Source of the DNA: JBMNTU01 sp050945895
GTDB taxonomy: Bacteria; Bacillota; Clostridia; Christensenellales; Christensenellaceae
DNA length: 33,209 nucleotides
Reading direction: 5' to 3'
Assembly: GCA_050945895.1 (NCBI GenBank)
Contig: JBMNTU010000010.1
Location: 1 to 33,209, forward strand
Shown here one piece after another: positions 16,617-24,288 of this stretch; within the stretch, counting starts at the first letter, position 1, and each line of letters opens with the position of its first letter. The position numbers and the translations under genes were made by a program. The notes beneath the pieces are model-generated. The model was not told where the DNA came from. It searched no databases and worked only from the letters and a program-made list of their open reading frames with translations.

Positions 16617-17696
16617 TTACCTGGACAGGTTCATGATTTTGGCGAGGGAATCCGTATAGGGTGGGTACGCCACGCCATGTTCAGTAATGATTGCGGTGAT
16701 GTTGGCGCTTTCCGTCACATCGAAGCTGGGGTTAAAAACCTTGACCCCGTCCGGGGCCATGCGTTTTTCATACCACATCTCCGTGACTTCTTCTGCAGGG
16801 CGCTGCTCGATAATAATATCGTCTCCGGTGGGGCACGCCATATCCAGCGTGGATGACGGAGCACACACATAAAACGGGATGCCGTAATACTTTGCCGCGA
16901 TTGCAACGTACGACGTGCCAATTTTGTTAGCAGCGTCCCCGTTTGCGGCCACGCGGTCGCAGCCGACAAAAACCGCGTCGATTTTTCCCTGCTTCATCAG
17001 CAGCGCGGCCATATTGTCACAAATAAGCGTCGTGTCGATGCCTGCCGCCATCAGCTCGTATGCCGTCAGGCGCGCGCCTTGCAGCAGCGGGCGGGTTTCG
17101 TCACAGTAGACCTTAAATCCATATCCGTTTTCCTGGCCGAGGTACATGACGGAAGTAGCCGTGCCATATTTGGAAGTGGCAAGCTGTCCGGCATTGCAGT
17201 GCGTCAAAAGCCCCATGCCCGGGTTTAAAAGCAGCAAAGCATGTTCGCCGATCTTTCGGCACATGCGGGTATCCTCTTCCATAATGGCAGTCGCTTCTTC
17301 TTTAAGCGTGTCCACGATTTTCAAAACGGGCAGCGACTTGCTTTGCTGCGCTTTTTGTGTCATTCGTTCAAGCGCCCACGACAGGTTGACGGCCGTAGGG
17401 CGGGAAGAGTTGATATAATCTGCCGTTTTTTTGAGTTCGCCGTAAAAGGAATCGAACGAGGAGGTGGGCATATTGCGCGCCAAGACATATAAGCCAAGCG
17501 CAGCACATACGCCGATTGCAGGCGCGCCGCGCACCTCTAGGCGGTAAATCGCCTGAAAAAGTTCCTCCTTTGTCCGCAGCTCTTTAGTGACAAGCTCAGC
17601 AGGAAGTTTTGTTTGGTCGATAATAACGACGGCGTCGCTGCTTTTGCTTAAAGCGACGGTTGGCGTATGCAGGACATTGGCATGCGTAGCGGACAT
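16617..17696 (-). CDS. mtnA: S-methyl-5-thioribose-1-phosphate isomerase
   Basis: MtnA converts methylthioribose-1-phosphate to methylthioribulose-1-phosphate in salvage of the methylthioadenosine left from polyamine synthesis and other SAM reactions. It is an eIF2B-like fold protein of 359 residues. Seen motifs are RGAPAIGVCAALGLYV, LLTHCNAGQLAT with the catalytic cysteine near residue 165, DETRPLLQGARLTAYEL, and CDRVAANGDAANKIGT with the catalytic aspartate near residue 245. The start at ATG 17696 is set by AAGGAG (17703-17708) with 6-nt spacing; an upstream in-frame extension to 17762 would run through the leader hairpins and is rejected. No other methionine-salvage gene is nearby; the downstream partner is a MATE transporter. 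Confidence 0.96.
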   Translation of the reverse strand: MSATHANVLHTPTVALSKSSDAVVIIDQTKLPAELVTKELRTKEELFQAIYRLEVRGAPAIGVCAALGLYVLARNMPTSSFDSFYGELKKTADYINSSRPTAVNLSWALERMTQKAQQSKSLPVLKIVDTLKEEATAIMEEDTRMCRKIGEHALLLLNPGMGLLTHCNAGQLATSKYGTATSVMYLGQENGYGFKVYCDETRPLLQGARLTAYELMAAGIDTTLICDNMAALLMKQGKIDAVFVGCDRVAANGDAANKIGTSYVAIAAKYYGIPFYVCAPSSTLDMACPTGDDIIIEQRPAEEVTEMWYEKRMAPDGVKVFNPSFDVTESANITAIITEHGVAYPPYTDSLAKIMNLSR

Positions 17697-17724
17697 ATTT
17701 TTCTCCTTAATGTTTAACATGCCG

Positions 17725-17782
17725 CGCCAAAACACCTGCTGTTCCAGGTGTAAAACTACCAAAGTGTGTTTTGGCGAGGTAG
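17725..17782 (-). promoter_or_regulatory. Switch-like structured leader of mtnA
   Basis: Between promoter and SD, three pairings compete. A perfect 11-bp inverted repeat joins 17766-17776 with 17725-17735. A 7-bp hairpin joins 17745-17751 with 17732-17738 and shares four bases with the long stem. A 5-bp hairpin joins 17778-17782 with 17756-17760 and loops out one arm of the long stem. The last two can form together, the first excludes them. This is the geometry of a conformational switch, but I recognise no known riboswitch class and no T-run follows. A ligand such as SAM, MTA or MTR-phosphate would be speculation. Confidence 0.45.
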
Positions 17783-17806
17783 CGGTAAGTTATTACAAAC
17801 ATGCCC

Positions 17807-17836
17807 AGTATATCATATGTTTCGCCATATCAACAA
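17807..17836 (-). promoter_or_regulatory. Promoter of mtnA
   Basis: On the minus strand TTGTTG (17836-17831) and TATACT (17812-17807) are separated by 18 nt. Transcription would begin near 17800, giving a leader of about 100 nt that contains the hairpin region. Confidence 0.55.
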
Positions 17837-17891
17837 GCCCAATGGTTCTGTAAACGGTCGTTTTGGTTACCTTTGCAGTAGTACGCCGCTA

Positions 17892-17921
17892 TTGAAGCAA
17901 ACATTGTTTTCGTGGTATGAT
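17892..17921 (+). promoter_or_regulatory. Possible promoter of the hybrid kinase gene
   Basis: TTGAAG (17892-17897) and TATGAT (17916-17921) have an 18-nt spacer. A short dyad AGTGCC-G-GGCACT (17944-17956) lies just downstream, near the expected transcription start, and could be an operator. Both are inferred by eye. Confidence 0.45.
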
Positions 17922-17958
17922 AATGTGGTATTAGTGTAATAATAGTGCCGGGCACTAT

Positions 17959-20133
17959 ATGAGGCAGACGTGGGTGCTTCGGTGTTGTTACTGGGGGATG
18001 GTTCGCAGAATGGCAAACAGCAGAAAACGGCTTTCATTAAGGTTTACGGTCATACTAATCGTATGTCTTGTTTTTGCTGCGTTTTGCATTGTGTTTTTTA
18101 CAGTTTTCACTACTTCGATGTCCGCCATGCTGCTTAATACGGAAACGCGCTACCTGGAGGAAGAGCGGGAATATGTATTGGGTGCAATAGAGCGGGTGAA
18201 GGGCACCACTCGGGTAATGGCGCGGGATGTTGCCTTTTGGGATGAAACGGTTCGGTTTGTAGAAGGCAAAAATCCGGACTTTATATCAAACAACTGGCCG
18301 GGCAGCGGGATACTGGAAGGCTATAAGTGCGACCTGCTCATTATTAAAAACCGCCAGGGGGAAGACCATTACGCAGAATTCTATTCTGTTGCCAGCGAAA
18401 AATATATGGAAATGCCCAGCCGCCTTTCCGATAGCCTGTCCGGGCTGGCGCAGGAGGTGCTGGACTCTTATCAGCCGTCCCAAAACACTTCGTTTATGGA
18501 AGACGAGATCAGTAAAGACGGAATCTACTTTTTCAACAGCGTTCCGTATTATATTTCCATTATGCCGGTTACAGCGTTTGCTCCAGGAGAGGAAGCCGTT
18601 GGAACGGTTATTACCGGCATTGTTTTAAGCAACCAGTATCTTAAAATGGAAACGCGCCTGAACCAAACAGACTTTTACCTTACGCCTTCAGCAGAAGAAC
18701 CCAATGCGGAATATGTCATCAACCGGCAGGGCGACGAAACAGTCTCGTCCAGCATATTGCTTACAGACATAGACGGCAACAGCATATCGCTCACAATGCT
18801 GGAAGGCCGGACCACATACCAATATGGCCGTAGTGTGCTCATCGCCTCTTCTATTGGCATTTTTGCAGTGATTGCCGGATTCATGCTCATACTGTACTTT
18901 GCTGTCATCAAAGTACTGCTGCGCCCGGTGGAAGATTTAAATAAAGGGATTGGGCGGATAGGAGAGGAAAAACGCCTGGATACAAAGCGGTTTGAAGGCA
19001 CCCGCGAGTTTTTTGCGCTGAGCAGTTCTATCAACGGAATGCTCGGTCGGCTTGAAGAATCAAACATATCGCTGGAAACGGTGGGAAATATACTGGATGC
19101 AATAGACGCTTATGTATATGTAACAGACCCGGGAACAGACCAGCTTGTTTTTATGAACAACAGTATGAAAAAACACTATGGCTTTGACGACTCTGTAATC
19201 GGCAAAACCTGCTGGAAGGTGCTGCAGTCCAATATGGAAAAGCGCTGCTCCTTCTGTCCGGTAAAACGTCTTGAAGATACGGAGGACACTGCAGTATCGT
19301 GGGAGCTTTACAGCACGGTAACAGAACGGTATTACAGGAATACGTCCCGGCTGATTGAATGGAAAAACAAAAAGAAGGCGCACCTTCAGCAGAGCATCGA
19401 TATAACGGACGAAAAGAAGGCTGCGGAGCGCCTGAAGCAAAGACTAAAGCAGCAGGAGCTGATGTCAGAAATAAGCCGAAACTTCCTGTCTGCGGAAGAA
19501 ACAGGCGTGCTAATCAACAAAGCGTTAAGCCTGGCGGGCGTCTTTATCGATGCAAGCAGGCTCATTATCGGTATATACGACAAAGAAGCACAGGAAACGG
19601 AATTTTCTTATCAATGGCTGAACCCGGGCCAAAAAAATGTAACCGATCTTTTGGGGCAAAGGGTACCGTTCCACGAAGGGCTGGAGCTTTATGAAAAATA
19701 TATCAACGAAAAAGTAGAATATGTGGCATGTAACGATGTTGAACACGACGAAGCATATTCGTTCCTATCGATGCATGGGGTAAAATCGTTTATTTATATT
19801 CCGCTGACCGTGTCCGGCGAGTTCTGGGGCACGCTGGGGGTGCATGAATGCGCACGCCCAAGGGCATGGGACGAAAGTGATATCCACCTCTTCACGCTAA
19901 TTGGCAGTGTGATTTCCGGGGTAATACAGCGCAGCCGGACAGAAGACGCGCTTACCCGGATGTCGTCCATTGTGGAAAGCTCTCCCGCATTTGTATCCTA
20001 CATTACGCTGGATGGCAAGTACGAGTATGTCAATCCGGGCGCGATGGCGGCGACCGGGTACACAGAAGAAGAAATGATGGGGCAGGGGATCGATATACTG
20101 TTCGACAAAGAGACGGTAGATATGGTATATTAA
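17959..20133 (+). CDS. Hybrid sensor histidine kinase, 5' part (CHASE4-HAMP-PAS-GAF-PAS), interrupted by TAA
   Basis: This is the sensory half of a large membrane kinase. It has an N-terminal transmembrane helix (about residues 25-50), an extracellular domain with the CHASE4-like phrase VMARDVAFWDETVRFVEG, a second helix near 294-315, a HAMP-like linker (RPVEDLNKGIGRIGEEKRL), a PAS domain around 375-480 holding CSFCPVKRL, a GAF domain around 500-650, and the start of a second PAS domain. The frame ends at TAA 20131-20133 in the middle of that PAS domain. The codons after the stop continue the same frame and PAS pattern into the kinase part. No SD precedes ATG 17959; ATG 17998 or 18010 (after GGGGG) may be the real start. 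It would be membrane-bound and, if truncated, unable to phosphorylate. Confidence 0.85.
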   Translation: MRQTWVLRCCYWGMVRRMANSRKRLSLRFTVILIVCLVFAAFCIVFFTVFTTSMSAMLLNTETRYLEEEREYVLGAIERVKGTTRVMARDVAFWDETVRFVEGKNPDFISNNWPGSGILEGYKCDLLIIKNRQGEDHYAEFYSVASEKYMEMPSRLSDSLSGLAQEVLDSYQPSQNTSFMEDEISKDGIYFFNSVPYYISIMPVTAFAPGEEAVGTVITGIVLSNQYLKMETRLNQTDFYLTPSAEEPNAEYVINRQGDETVSSSILLTDIDGNSISLTMLEGRTTYQYGRSVLIASSIGIFAVIAGFMLILYFAVIKVLLRPVEDLNKGIGRIGEEKRLDTKRFEGTREFFALSSSINGMLGRLEESNISLETVGNILDAIDAYVYVTDPGTDQLVFMNNSMKKHYGFDDSVIGKTCWKVLQSNMEKRCSFCPVKRLEDTEDTAVSWELYSTVTERYYRNTSRLIEWKNKKKAHLQQSIDITDEKKAAERLKQRLKQQELMSEISRNFLSAEETGVLINKALSLAGVFIDASRLIIGIYDKEAQETEFSYQWLNPGQKNVTDLLGQRVPFHEGLELYEKYINEKVEYVACNDVEHDEAYSFLSMHGVKSFIYIPLTVSGEFWGTLGVHECARPRAWDESDIHLFTLIGSVISGVIQRSRTEDALTRMSSIVESSPAFVSYITLDGKYEYVNPGAMAATGYTEEEMMGQGIDILFDKETVDMVY

Positions 20134-20205
20134 CACATTATCCCTACGGTTATTGCAAAGGGCTCCTACAAATTCGAAGTCCCGATCAATACCAAAGACG
20201 GCAGG

Positions 20206-21897
20206 GTGCGCATCATGGCCTTTTCATCGTTCAGGCCAAAGTCTGCCATGGGCATTGGGGCCATTGCATCAGACGTAACGGAAGAGCGGAAGATGCAGCG
20301 AGAGCTTATTGAAGCGAAAAAACAGGCAGATGCGTCCAACCGCGCAAAGAGCGACTTCTTGTCGCGGATGAGCCACGAAATGCGGACGCCCATGAACGCA
20401 ATTATCGGGATGACCAATATGGCGCGTTCTGCAGAGGATGTGGAAAGGAAGGACTATTGCCTGGGCAAGATCGACGAGGCGTCCACCCATCTTTTGGGCG
20501 TAATCAACGATATTTTGGATATGTCAAAAATCGAGGCGAATAAATTCACGCTTTCGTGTATAGAGTTCTCTTTCGAGCAGATGATTTCAAAGGTCTCCAA
20601 CATCATCAGCTTCCGCGTGGAAGAAAAGGACTTGCGGTTTTCGGTCGAACTGGCGGACGATATTCCATATTCTATTATTACGGACGAGCAAAGGCTGGCG
20701 CAGGTTATAACCAACCTGCTCTCCAACGCGGTCAAATTTACACCGGAAGGAGGCGTAGTTGGCCTCAAAGCCAGCAAAATATCGGAAAAAGCAGACGAGC
20801 TTATTCTGCAGATTGAGGTGAGCGATAGCGGGATTGGTATTTCCAAGGAACAGCAAAAGCGGCTGTTCCGGTCGTTCGAGCAAGCAGATGGCGGAATTTC
20901 GCGTAAGTTTGGCGGAACGGGGCTGGGGCTGGTCATTTCCAAAAACATCATCCGGCTGATGGGCGGTAAAATTTGGGTAGAGTCGGAATTGGGGGAAGGC
21001 TCCCGGTTTATATTTACGTTTGAAGCAAAACGGGGAAGCGAAGCACGTCCGGCCCTTCCGGCGCTTGACTGGAAAAACATGCAGATATTAGCGGTAGACG
21101 ACGAAGCCGCCACGCATGCATTTTTCAAAAAGCTGTCCGATGCGGCGGGGTTCACATGCCGCACGGCAGCAAATGGCAATGAGGCGCTTCGGATGGTTAA
21201 CCAGTCAAAGCCGTACGATATTGTCTTTGTGGATGGGCATATACCCGGAATGGATGGACTGGAATTTGCAAGGCAGGTCAAAAGCCGCGCTGCCCAAAGC
21301 CGGGTCGTATTCATGGCCACGGCCCTAGAGCGGGCCAAGCTGGAAACGGGTGCAAAAGAGGCAGGCGCGGACGGCTATATTTCAAAGCCGCTGTTTTCGT
21401 TCCAGGTAATAGATGCAATCACAAACCAGATGGCAAGCAAAGCGGTGGTCTTGCCCGAAGCCGGAGCAGAGGAGAATACGGCGGAACCAAGCCGGCATGT
21501 AAAAAAACATGTTCTTTTAGCAGAGGATATTGAAATCAACCGTGAAATTGTTTTGGCTATGCTTGAAGATACAGGGCTTATTGTGGAATGTGCGGAAAAC
21601 GGCGTGCAGGCAGTAGAAATGTTTGATGCATTCCCCGACCGTTACGATATTGTGTTTATGGACATCCATATGCCGGATATGGACGGGTACGAAGCAACCA
21701 GAAAAATCCGCGCGATGCCTTACGAGTGGGCAAAAAAAGTGCCCATTGTTGCAATGACGGCAAATGTTTTTAAAGAAGATGTTGAAAGATGCCTCGCGGC
21801 AGGAATGAACGACCATATTGGAAAACCGATCGACATGGACGTGTTCTTTACCAAGCTGGATTACTATCTGGATATGGGAAGGGACGGGGAAAAGTGA
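20206..21897 (+). CDS. Hybrid sensor histidine kinase, 3' part (HisKA-HATPase-REC-REC)
   Basis: This is the catalytic half, in the same reading frame as the preceding gene. It starts inside the PAS domain (FRPKSAMGIGAIASDVTEE is the usual PAS end) and continues with the HisKA dimerisation helix FLSRMSHEMRTPMNAIIG with the phosphorylated histidine near residue 57, the HATPase N box NLLSNAVKFTPEGG, G1 SDSGIGIS and G2 FGGTGLGLVISK. Two receiver domains follow: the first with the phosphoaccepting aspartate in VFVDGHIPGMDG, the second in VFMDIHMPDMDGYEA, both ending in a lysine-proline pair. GTG 20206 or ATG 20215 could serve as a restart, with a weak AGGG upstream. Alone it would be a soluble kinase without a sensor; together the two parts are one interrupted gene. 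Confidence 0.88.
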   Translation: MRIMAFSSFRPKSAMGIGAIASDVTEERKMQRELIEAKKQADASNRAKSDFLSRMSHEMRTPMNAIIGMTNMARSAEDVERKDYCLGKIDEASTHLLGVINDILDMSKIEANKFTLSCIEFSFEQMISKVSNIISFRVEEKDLRFSVELADDIPYSIITDEQRLAQVITNLLSNAVKFTPEGGVVGLKASKISEKADELILQIEVSDSGIGISKEQQKRLFRSFEQADGGISRKFGGTGLGLVISKNIIRLMGGKIWVESELGEGSRFIFTFEAKRGSEARPALPALDWKNMQILAVDDEAATHAFFKKLSDAAGFTCRTAANGNEALRMVNQSKPYDIVFVDGHIPGMDGLEFARQVKSRAAQSRVVFMATALERAKLETGAKEAGADGYISKPLFSFQVIDAITNQMASKAVVLPEAGAEENTAEPSRHVKKHVLLAEDIEINREIVLAMLEDTGLIVECAENGVQAVEMFDAFPDRYDIVFMDIHMPDMDGYEATRKIRAMPYEWAKKVPIVAMTANVFKEDVERCLAAGMNDHIGKPIDMDVFFTKLDYYLDMGRDGEK

Positions 21898-21907
21898 TTA
21901 TTTTTAG

Positions 21908-21934
21908 CATTGCTTTTTCCGGATAAAAGCAATG
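21908..21934 (+). repeat. Inverted repeat after the hybrid kinase gene
   Basis: A perfect 10-bp inverted repeat (21908-21917 with 21925-21934, 7-nt loop) lies 10 nt after the stop codon. It lacks a following T-run, so it is at best a weak terminator or 3' stabilising stem. Confidence 0.5.
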
Positions 21935-22028
21935 AGCTGCCGCCTGCCGTTCAGATCATTCTGCTGGGCAATATTCCATTGACAGCGAGTGGTTTTTCCA
22001 CTATAATGACCTAGAAATCAATATTTCT

Positions 22029-22104
22029 GCTAACGTGGCACAGTCGGTAGCGCAGCTGATTCGTAATCAGCAGGTCGGGGGTTCAAATCCCCCCGTTAGC
22101 TCCA
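22029..22104 (+). tRNA. tRNA-Thr (anticodon CGT)
   Basis: A 76-nt cloverleaf is visible: acceptor GCTAACG/CGTTAGC, anticodon stem GCTGA/TCAGC around the loop TTCGTAA with anticodon CGT (22062-22064, reads ACG), T stem GGGGG/CCCCC with TTCAAAT, discriminator T and an encoded CCA. The D stem GCAC/GCGC has one A-C mismatch (22040 with 22051). Solitary gene, not part of a cluster in this window. Confidence 0.97.
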
Positions 22105-22112
22105 CAAAAGCG

Positions 22113-22150
22113 TCAATGCGCCAAAGGCGCAATGAAGCATTTTTATTTTA
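22113..22150 (+). terminator. Probable terminator after the tRNA
   Basis: A GC stem TGCGCC/GGCGCA (22117-22122 with 22126-22131, loop AAA) can be extended by ATGC/GCAT flanks and is followed by the T-rich run ATTTTTATTTTA. It would end the tRNA-Thr transcript. Confidence 0.65.
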
Positions 22151-22298
22151 TGTGGGGATTTGACATACAAAGAAAGTGCGAAACACAAAAAAGCAGCCTG
22201 CGTTGCTGAATCTCCTGTAATTTCATAAGAAAATGGCTTTATGGGAAACCGATCCTGTATGTTATTTGCCGAATCGTTATTATGTAGAGAGGAGCTTT

Positions 22299-23024
22299 AT
22301 GAACTGTTATATTTACAAAAGTGCCGAAGAAATGGGAAGCGCTGCAGCGACCATTATTTCTTCCCGGGTGCTGGAAAAGAAAACCAGCGTCTTAGGCTTG
22401 GCTACAGGCTCTACGCCTGTTCCGGTCTACCAGCATATGGTAAAGCTGTATAATGAAGGAGTGGTAGACTATTCAAAGGTTACCACCTATAACCTAGACG
22501 AGTATTGCGGGCTATCTCCCGAGCACGAGCAGAGCTATTATTACTTTATGATGGAAAACTTGTTCCGGCATATCAATATCCCCCATTCGAATATCCATGT
22601 GCTAAACGGGCTGGCTGGAGATGTGGAGGCGGAATGCAATGCGTACGATGCGGCAATTGAAAGGGACGGCGGTATAGACCTGCAGCTCCTGGGAATTGGC
22701 ATAAACGGTCATATCGGCTTTAACGAGCCCGGCGAGGCCTATATATTCTCCACACACAAAACAACCCTGACAGAAAGTACGATTGAAGCCAATAAACGAT
22801 TTTTCGGTTCGGCCGACGATGTGCCGCGCTATGCGGTTACGATGGGAATCGGAAGTATTATGAAAGCCCGCTCCGTTCTTCTGGTGGCTACCGGAAAGTC
22901 TAAGGCGCAAGCGATTCGGGATATGCTTCTAAAAGACCCGTCGCCTGCCTGCCCGGCCTCGGTTTTGCAGCTGCATTCCAATGTTACGGTAATGCTGGAC
23001 GAAGCAGCGGCGCGCCTGCTGTAG
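22299..23024 (+). CDS. nagB: Glucosamine-6-phosphate deaminase
   Basis: NagB converts glucosamine-6-phosphate to fructose-6-phosphate and ammonia, feeding amino sugars into glycolysis. The 241-residue length matches the short Bacillus-type enzymes that lack the C-terminal extension of the E. coli protein. Seen motifs are LGLATGSTPVPVY (phosphate loop, residues about 33-40), TYNLDEYCGL with the catalytic aspartate near residue 66, and LGIGINGHIGFNEPG with the catalytic histidine near 137. The frame is open back to 22233, but AGAGGAG (22288-22294) places the start at ATG 22299. No nagA is adjacent and no clear promoter pair was found; TTGACA at 22160 has no matching -10. It is closed by a strong terminator. 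Confidence 0.96.
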   Translation: MNCYIYKSAEEMGSAAATIISSRVLEKKTSVLGLATGSTPVPVYQHMVKLYNEGVVDYSKVTTYNLDEYCGLSPEHEQSYYYFMMENLFRHINIPHSNIHVLNGLAGDVEAECNAYDAAIERDGGIDLQLLGIGINGHIGFNEPGEAYIFSTHKTTLTESTIEANKRFFGSADDVPRYAVTMGIGSIMKARSVLLVATGKSKAQAIRDMLLKDPSPACPASVLQLHSNVTVMLDEAAARLL

Positions 23025-23043
23025 AATTGCAGAAACGTAAAAA

Positions 23044-23067
23044 ACAGCCCAAAGGGCTGTTTTTTTA
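23044..23067 (+). terminator. Rho-independent terminator of nagB
   Basis: ACAGCCC/GGGCTGT stem (23044-23050 with 23054-23060, loop AAA) followed by a run of T (23060-23067), 20 nt after the nagB stop. Confidence 0.93.
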
Positions 23068-23104
23068 ACGGTATGCAATATTGCGCCGCAATACACAAAA
23101 AACG

Positions 23105-23716
23105 TCAATAACCCAGGTCTTCATCGACCAAATATACAAAAATTTCAATATCGCCGCCATCCGGCAGGTATTCGAGTATAGAGGTAACGCAGCAAAAGCG
23201 ATCCTTGCTTCTGCAATCGGTGCAAACGCCGCTTACGCCGCAGGGCGTCTTTTTGTTGAGGCGCTTTGCGTTCTGGATGCAGGCGATTGTCTTTAGGCGC
23301 GTAAAAGCGTCGTCCAGTGTTTCCACCAGCTTATTGCGTCCCACAACAAAAATGACATTGGGCGGCCCGAAAAAAGTAGTGGCGATTCGGTTGCCCCGCC
23401 CGTCTACCGAAACCATTCGGCCGTCTTTGGTCAGGGCGTTTATGCTGGTGATGTAATAATCTGCCAGCCTCGCCTTTTCGGCGGTTTCCCGGACTGCGCC
23501 CGGTGTATACCAATGCCAGTAGACTTCGTTTCCCTTTTGCTCGAGCGTTTCGTAAAGCTGCATATTTTTTACGCTCATAGAGCCGCCGAAGCCAACGCTG
23601 GAATCGCCAACCTGCTTCAGCAAATGCTCTTTTACCGTATTTGCATCCGGAAAAATTTCAACAGTAAAGCCGCGCCGTTTCAATTCCTGAGAAACTTCAT
23701 TTAGTTGCGTATTCAT
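23105..23716 (-). CDS. LUD-domain (lactate-utilization-like) protein
   Basis: This is a 203-residue protein of the LUD/DUF162 family, related to the LutB/LutC components of lactate oxidation. It shows GFGGSMSVKNMQLYETL near residue 45, the ALTKDGRMVSVDGRGNRIA segment (family pattern 'DGxGNR'), FFGPPNVIFVVGRNK and a C-terminal block NAKRLNKKTPC followed by GVCTDCRSKDRFCC. The cysteines in that last block could bind a metal. Stand-alone members of this type are common in Clostridia and their reaction is not known. The start is fixed by AAGGAG (23725-23730) with 8-nt spacing to ATG 23716. It is monocistronic, with its own promoter, and converges on nagB. Confidence 0.9.
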   Translation of the reverse strand: MNTQLNEVSQELKRRGFTVEIFPDANTVKEHLLKQVGDSSVGFGGSMSVKNMQLYETLEQKGNEVYWHWYTPGAVRETAEKARLADYYITSINALTKDGRMVSVDGRGNRIATTFFGPPNVIFVVGRNKLVETLDDAFTRLKTIACIQNAKRLNKKTPCGVSGVCTDCRSKDRFCCVTSILEYLPDGGDIEIFVYLVDEDLGY

Positions 23717-23748
23717 GAATCCATCTCCTTGTAAATTGGTATAGATAG

Positions 23749-23777
23749 ATTGTATCATTACAGGATTGCAATAACAA
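23749..23777 (-). promoter_or_regulatory. Promoter of the LUD-domain gene
   Basis: On the minus strand TTGTTA (23777-23772) and TACAAT (23754-23749) are 17 nt apart, with TGA directly before the -10 (extended -10). The start codon lies 33 nt downstream. Confidence 0.75.
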
Positions 23778-23811
23778 CCGGAAATTCGTGCAAATGCTTG
23801 TTTTGTATGCT

Positions 23812-23837
23812 ATAAAAAAGGCGGCAAAAGCGCCGCC
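23812..23837 (-). terminator. Terminator of the 65-residue gene
   Basis: Read on the minus strand, GGCGGC (23837-23832) pairs with GCCGCC (23825-23820) and is followed by six T. It lies 53 nt after the stop of the small gene on the same strand. Confidence 0.85.
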
Positions 23838-23890
23838 GATTCATTCTACTGGTATTTTGTATACTTATGCAAAGCAGGCATATTGCAGCA

Positions 23891-24088
23891 TCAGGCATAA
23901 ACATCGAGCAGGTAGCCCGGTTCACCCTCAAACACAGGATCGACATCCTCGACAAGGTACACGTCTGTTTGGGAAGCCTCTGTGTTGTTTAAAACGCGTG
24001 CAACAGGGGAAACGCGGGAAACCGGCTGCACACCGTTGTTTGCGTAAGGCTCTATACCCTTCACATATGGCCCGAAATTGATTGTCAT
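23891..24088 (-). CDS. Small orphan protein, 65 residues
   Basis: I do not recognise this protein. It begins MTINFGPYVKGIEPY, has a middle rich in valine, proline and arginine (QPVSRVSPVARV) and an acidic C-terminal half (DVYLVEDVDPVFEGEPGYLL). There is no signal peptide, helix of membrane length, or cysteine. The start at ATG 24088 is set by GGGAGG 8 nt upstream; the frame stays open to 24112 but without an SD there. A TATAAT box (24126-24121) and a strong terminator surround it, so it appears to be an independent transcription unit. That makes it more likely a real gene than a chance frame. Function unknown. Confidence 0.72.
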   Translation of the reverse strand: MTINFGPYVKGIEPYANNGVQPVSRVSPVARVLNNTEASQTDVYLVEDVDPVFEGEPGYLLDVYA

Positions 24089-24120
24089 TTTTGCCGCCTC
24101 CCTTTCCTGCATATTCTTAT

Positions 24121-24144
24121 ATTATAGATAAACGCCGGACGGCG
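24121..24144 (-). promoter_or_regulatory. -10 box and dyad upstream of the 65-residue gene
   Basis: On the minus strand a perfect TATAAT is at 24126-24121, with a perfect short dyad CGCCG-GA-CGGCG (24133-24144, plus-strand reading) just upstream, where the -35/-10 spacer would be. No good -35 is seen. The dyad could be an operator that compensates for it. Confidence 0.45.
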
Positions 24145-24190
24145 ATATATGCAGGCGCGGGAAAAGGTTTACAAAAAGTTCGTTTATAGG

Positions 24191-24227
24191 AAAAGGCGGC
24201 ATTTTTGCGACAAAAACAAAAATGCCG
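24191..24227 (-). terminator. Terminator of the cyclase-family gene
   Basis: Minus-strand arms CGGCATTTTTG (24227-24217) and CAAAAATGCCG (24207-24197) form an 11-bp stem, followed by C then TTTT. It lies about 60 nt after the cyclase stop. Confidence 0.75.
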
Positions 24228-24288
24228 TCTTTGATTGAAAGCATGTGCAGCGCAGGCGCGTCCGGCTGCAACGCCCGCCTGTCCGGTT

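Noticed and set aside
20131..20133. Stop codon readthrough as selenocysteine or pyrrolysine
   Set aside because: The codon is TAA, which is used for neither amino acid, and no readthrough motif was noticed after it.
22160..22188. TTGACA as a nagB promoter
   Set aside because: A perfect -35 at 22160-22165 has no -10-like hexamer at 16-18 nt, so it was not called.
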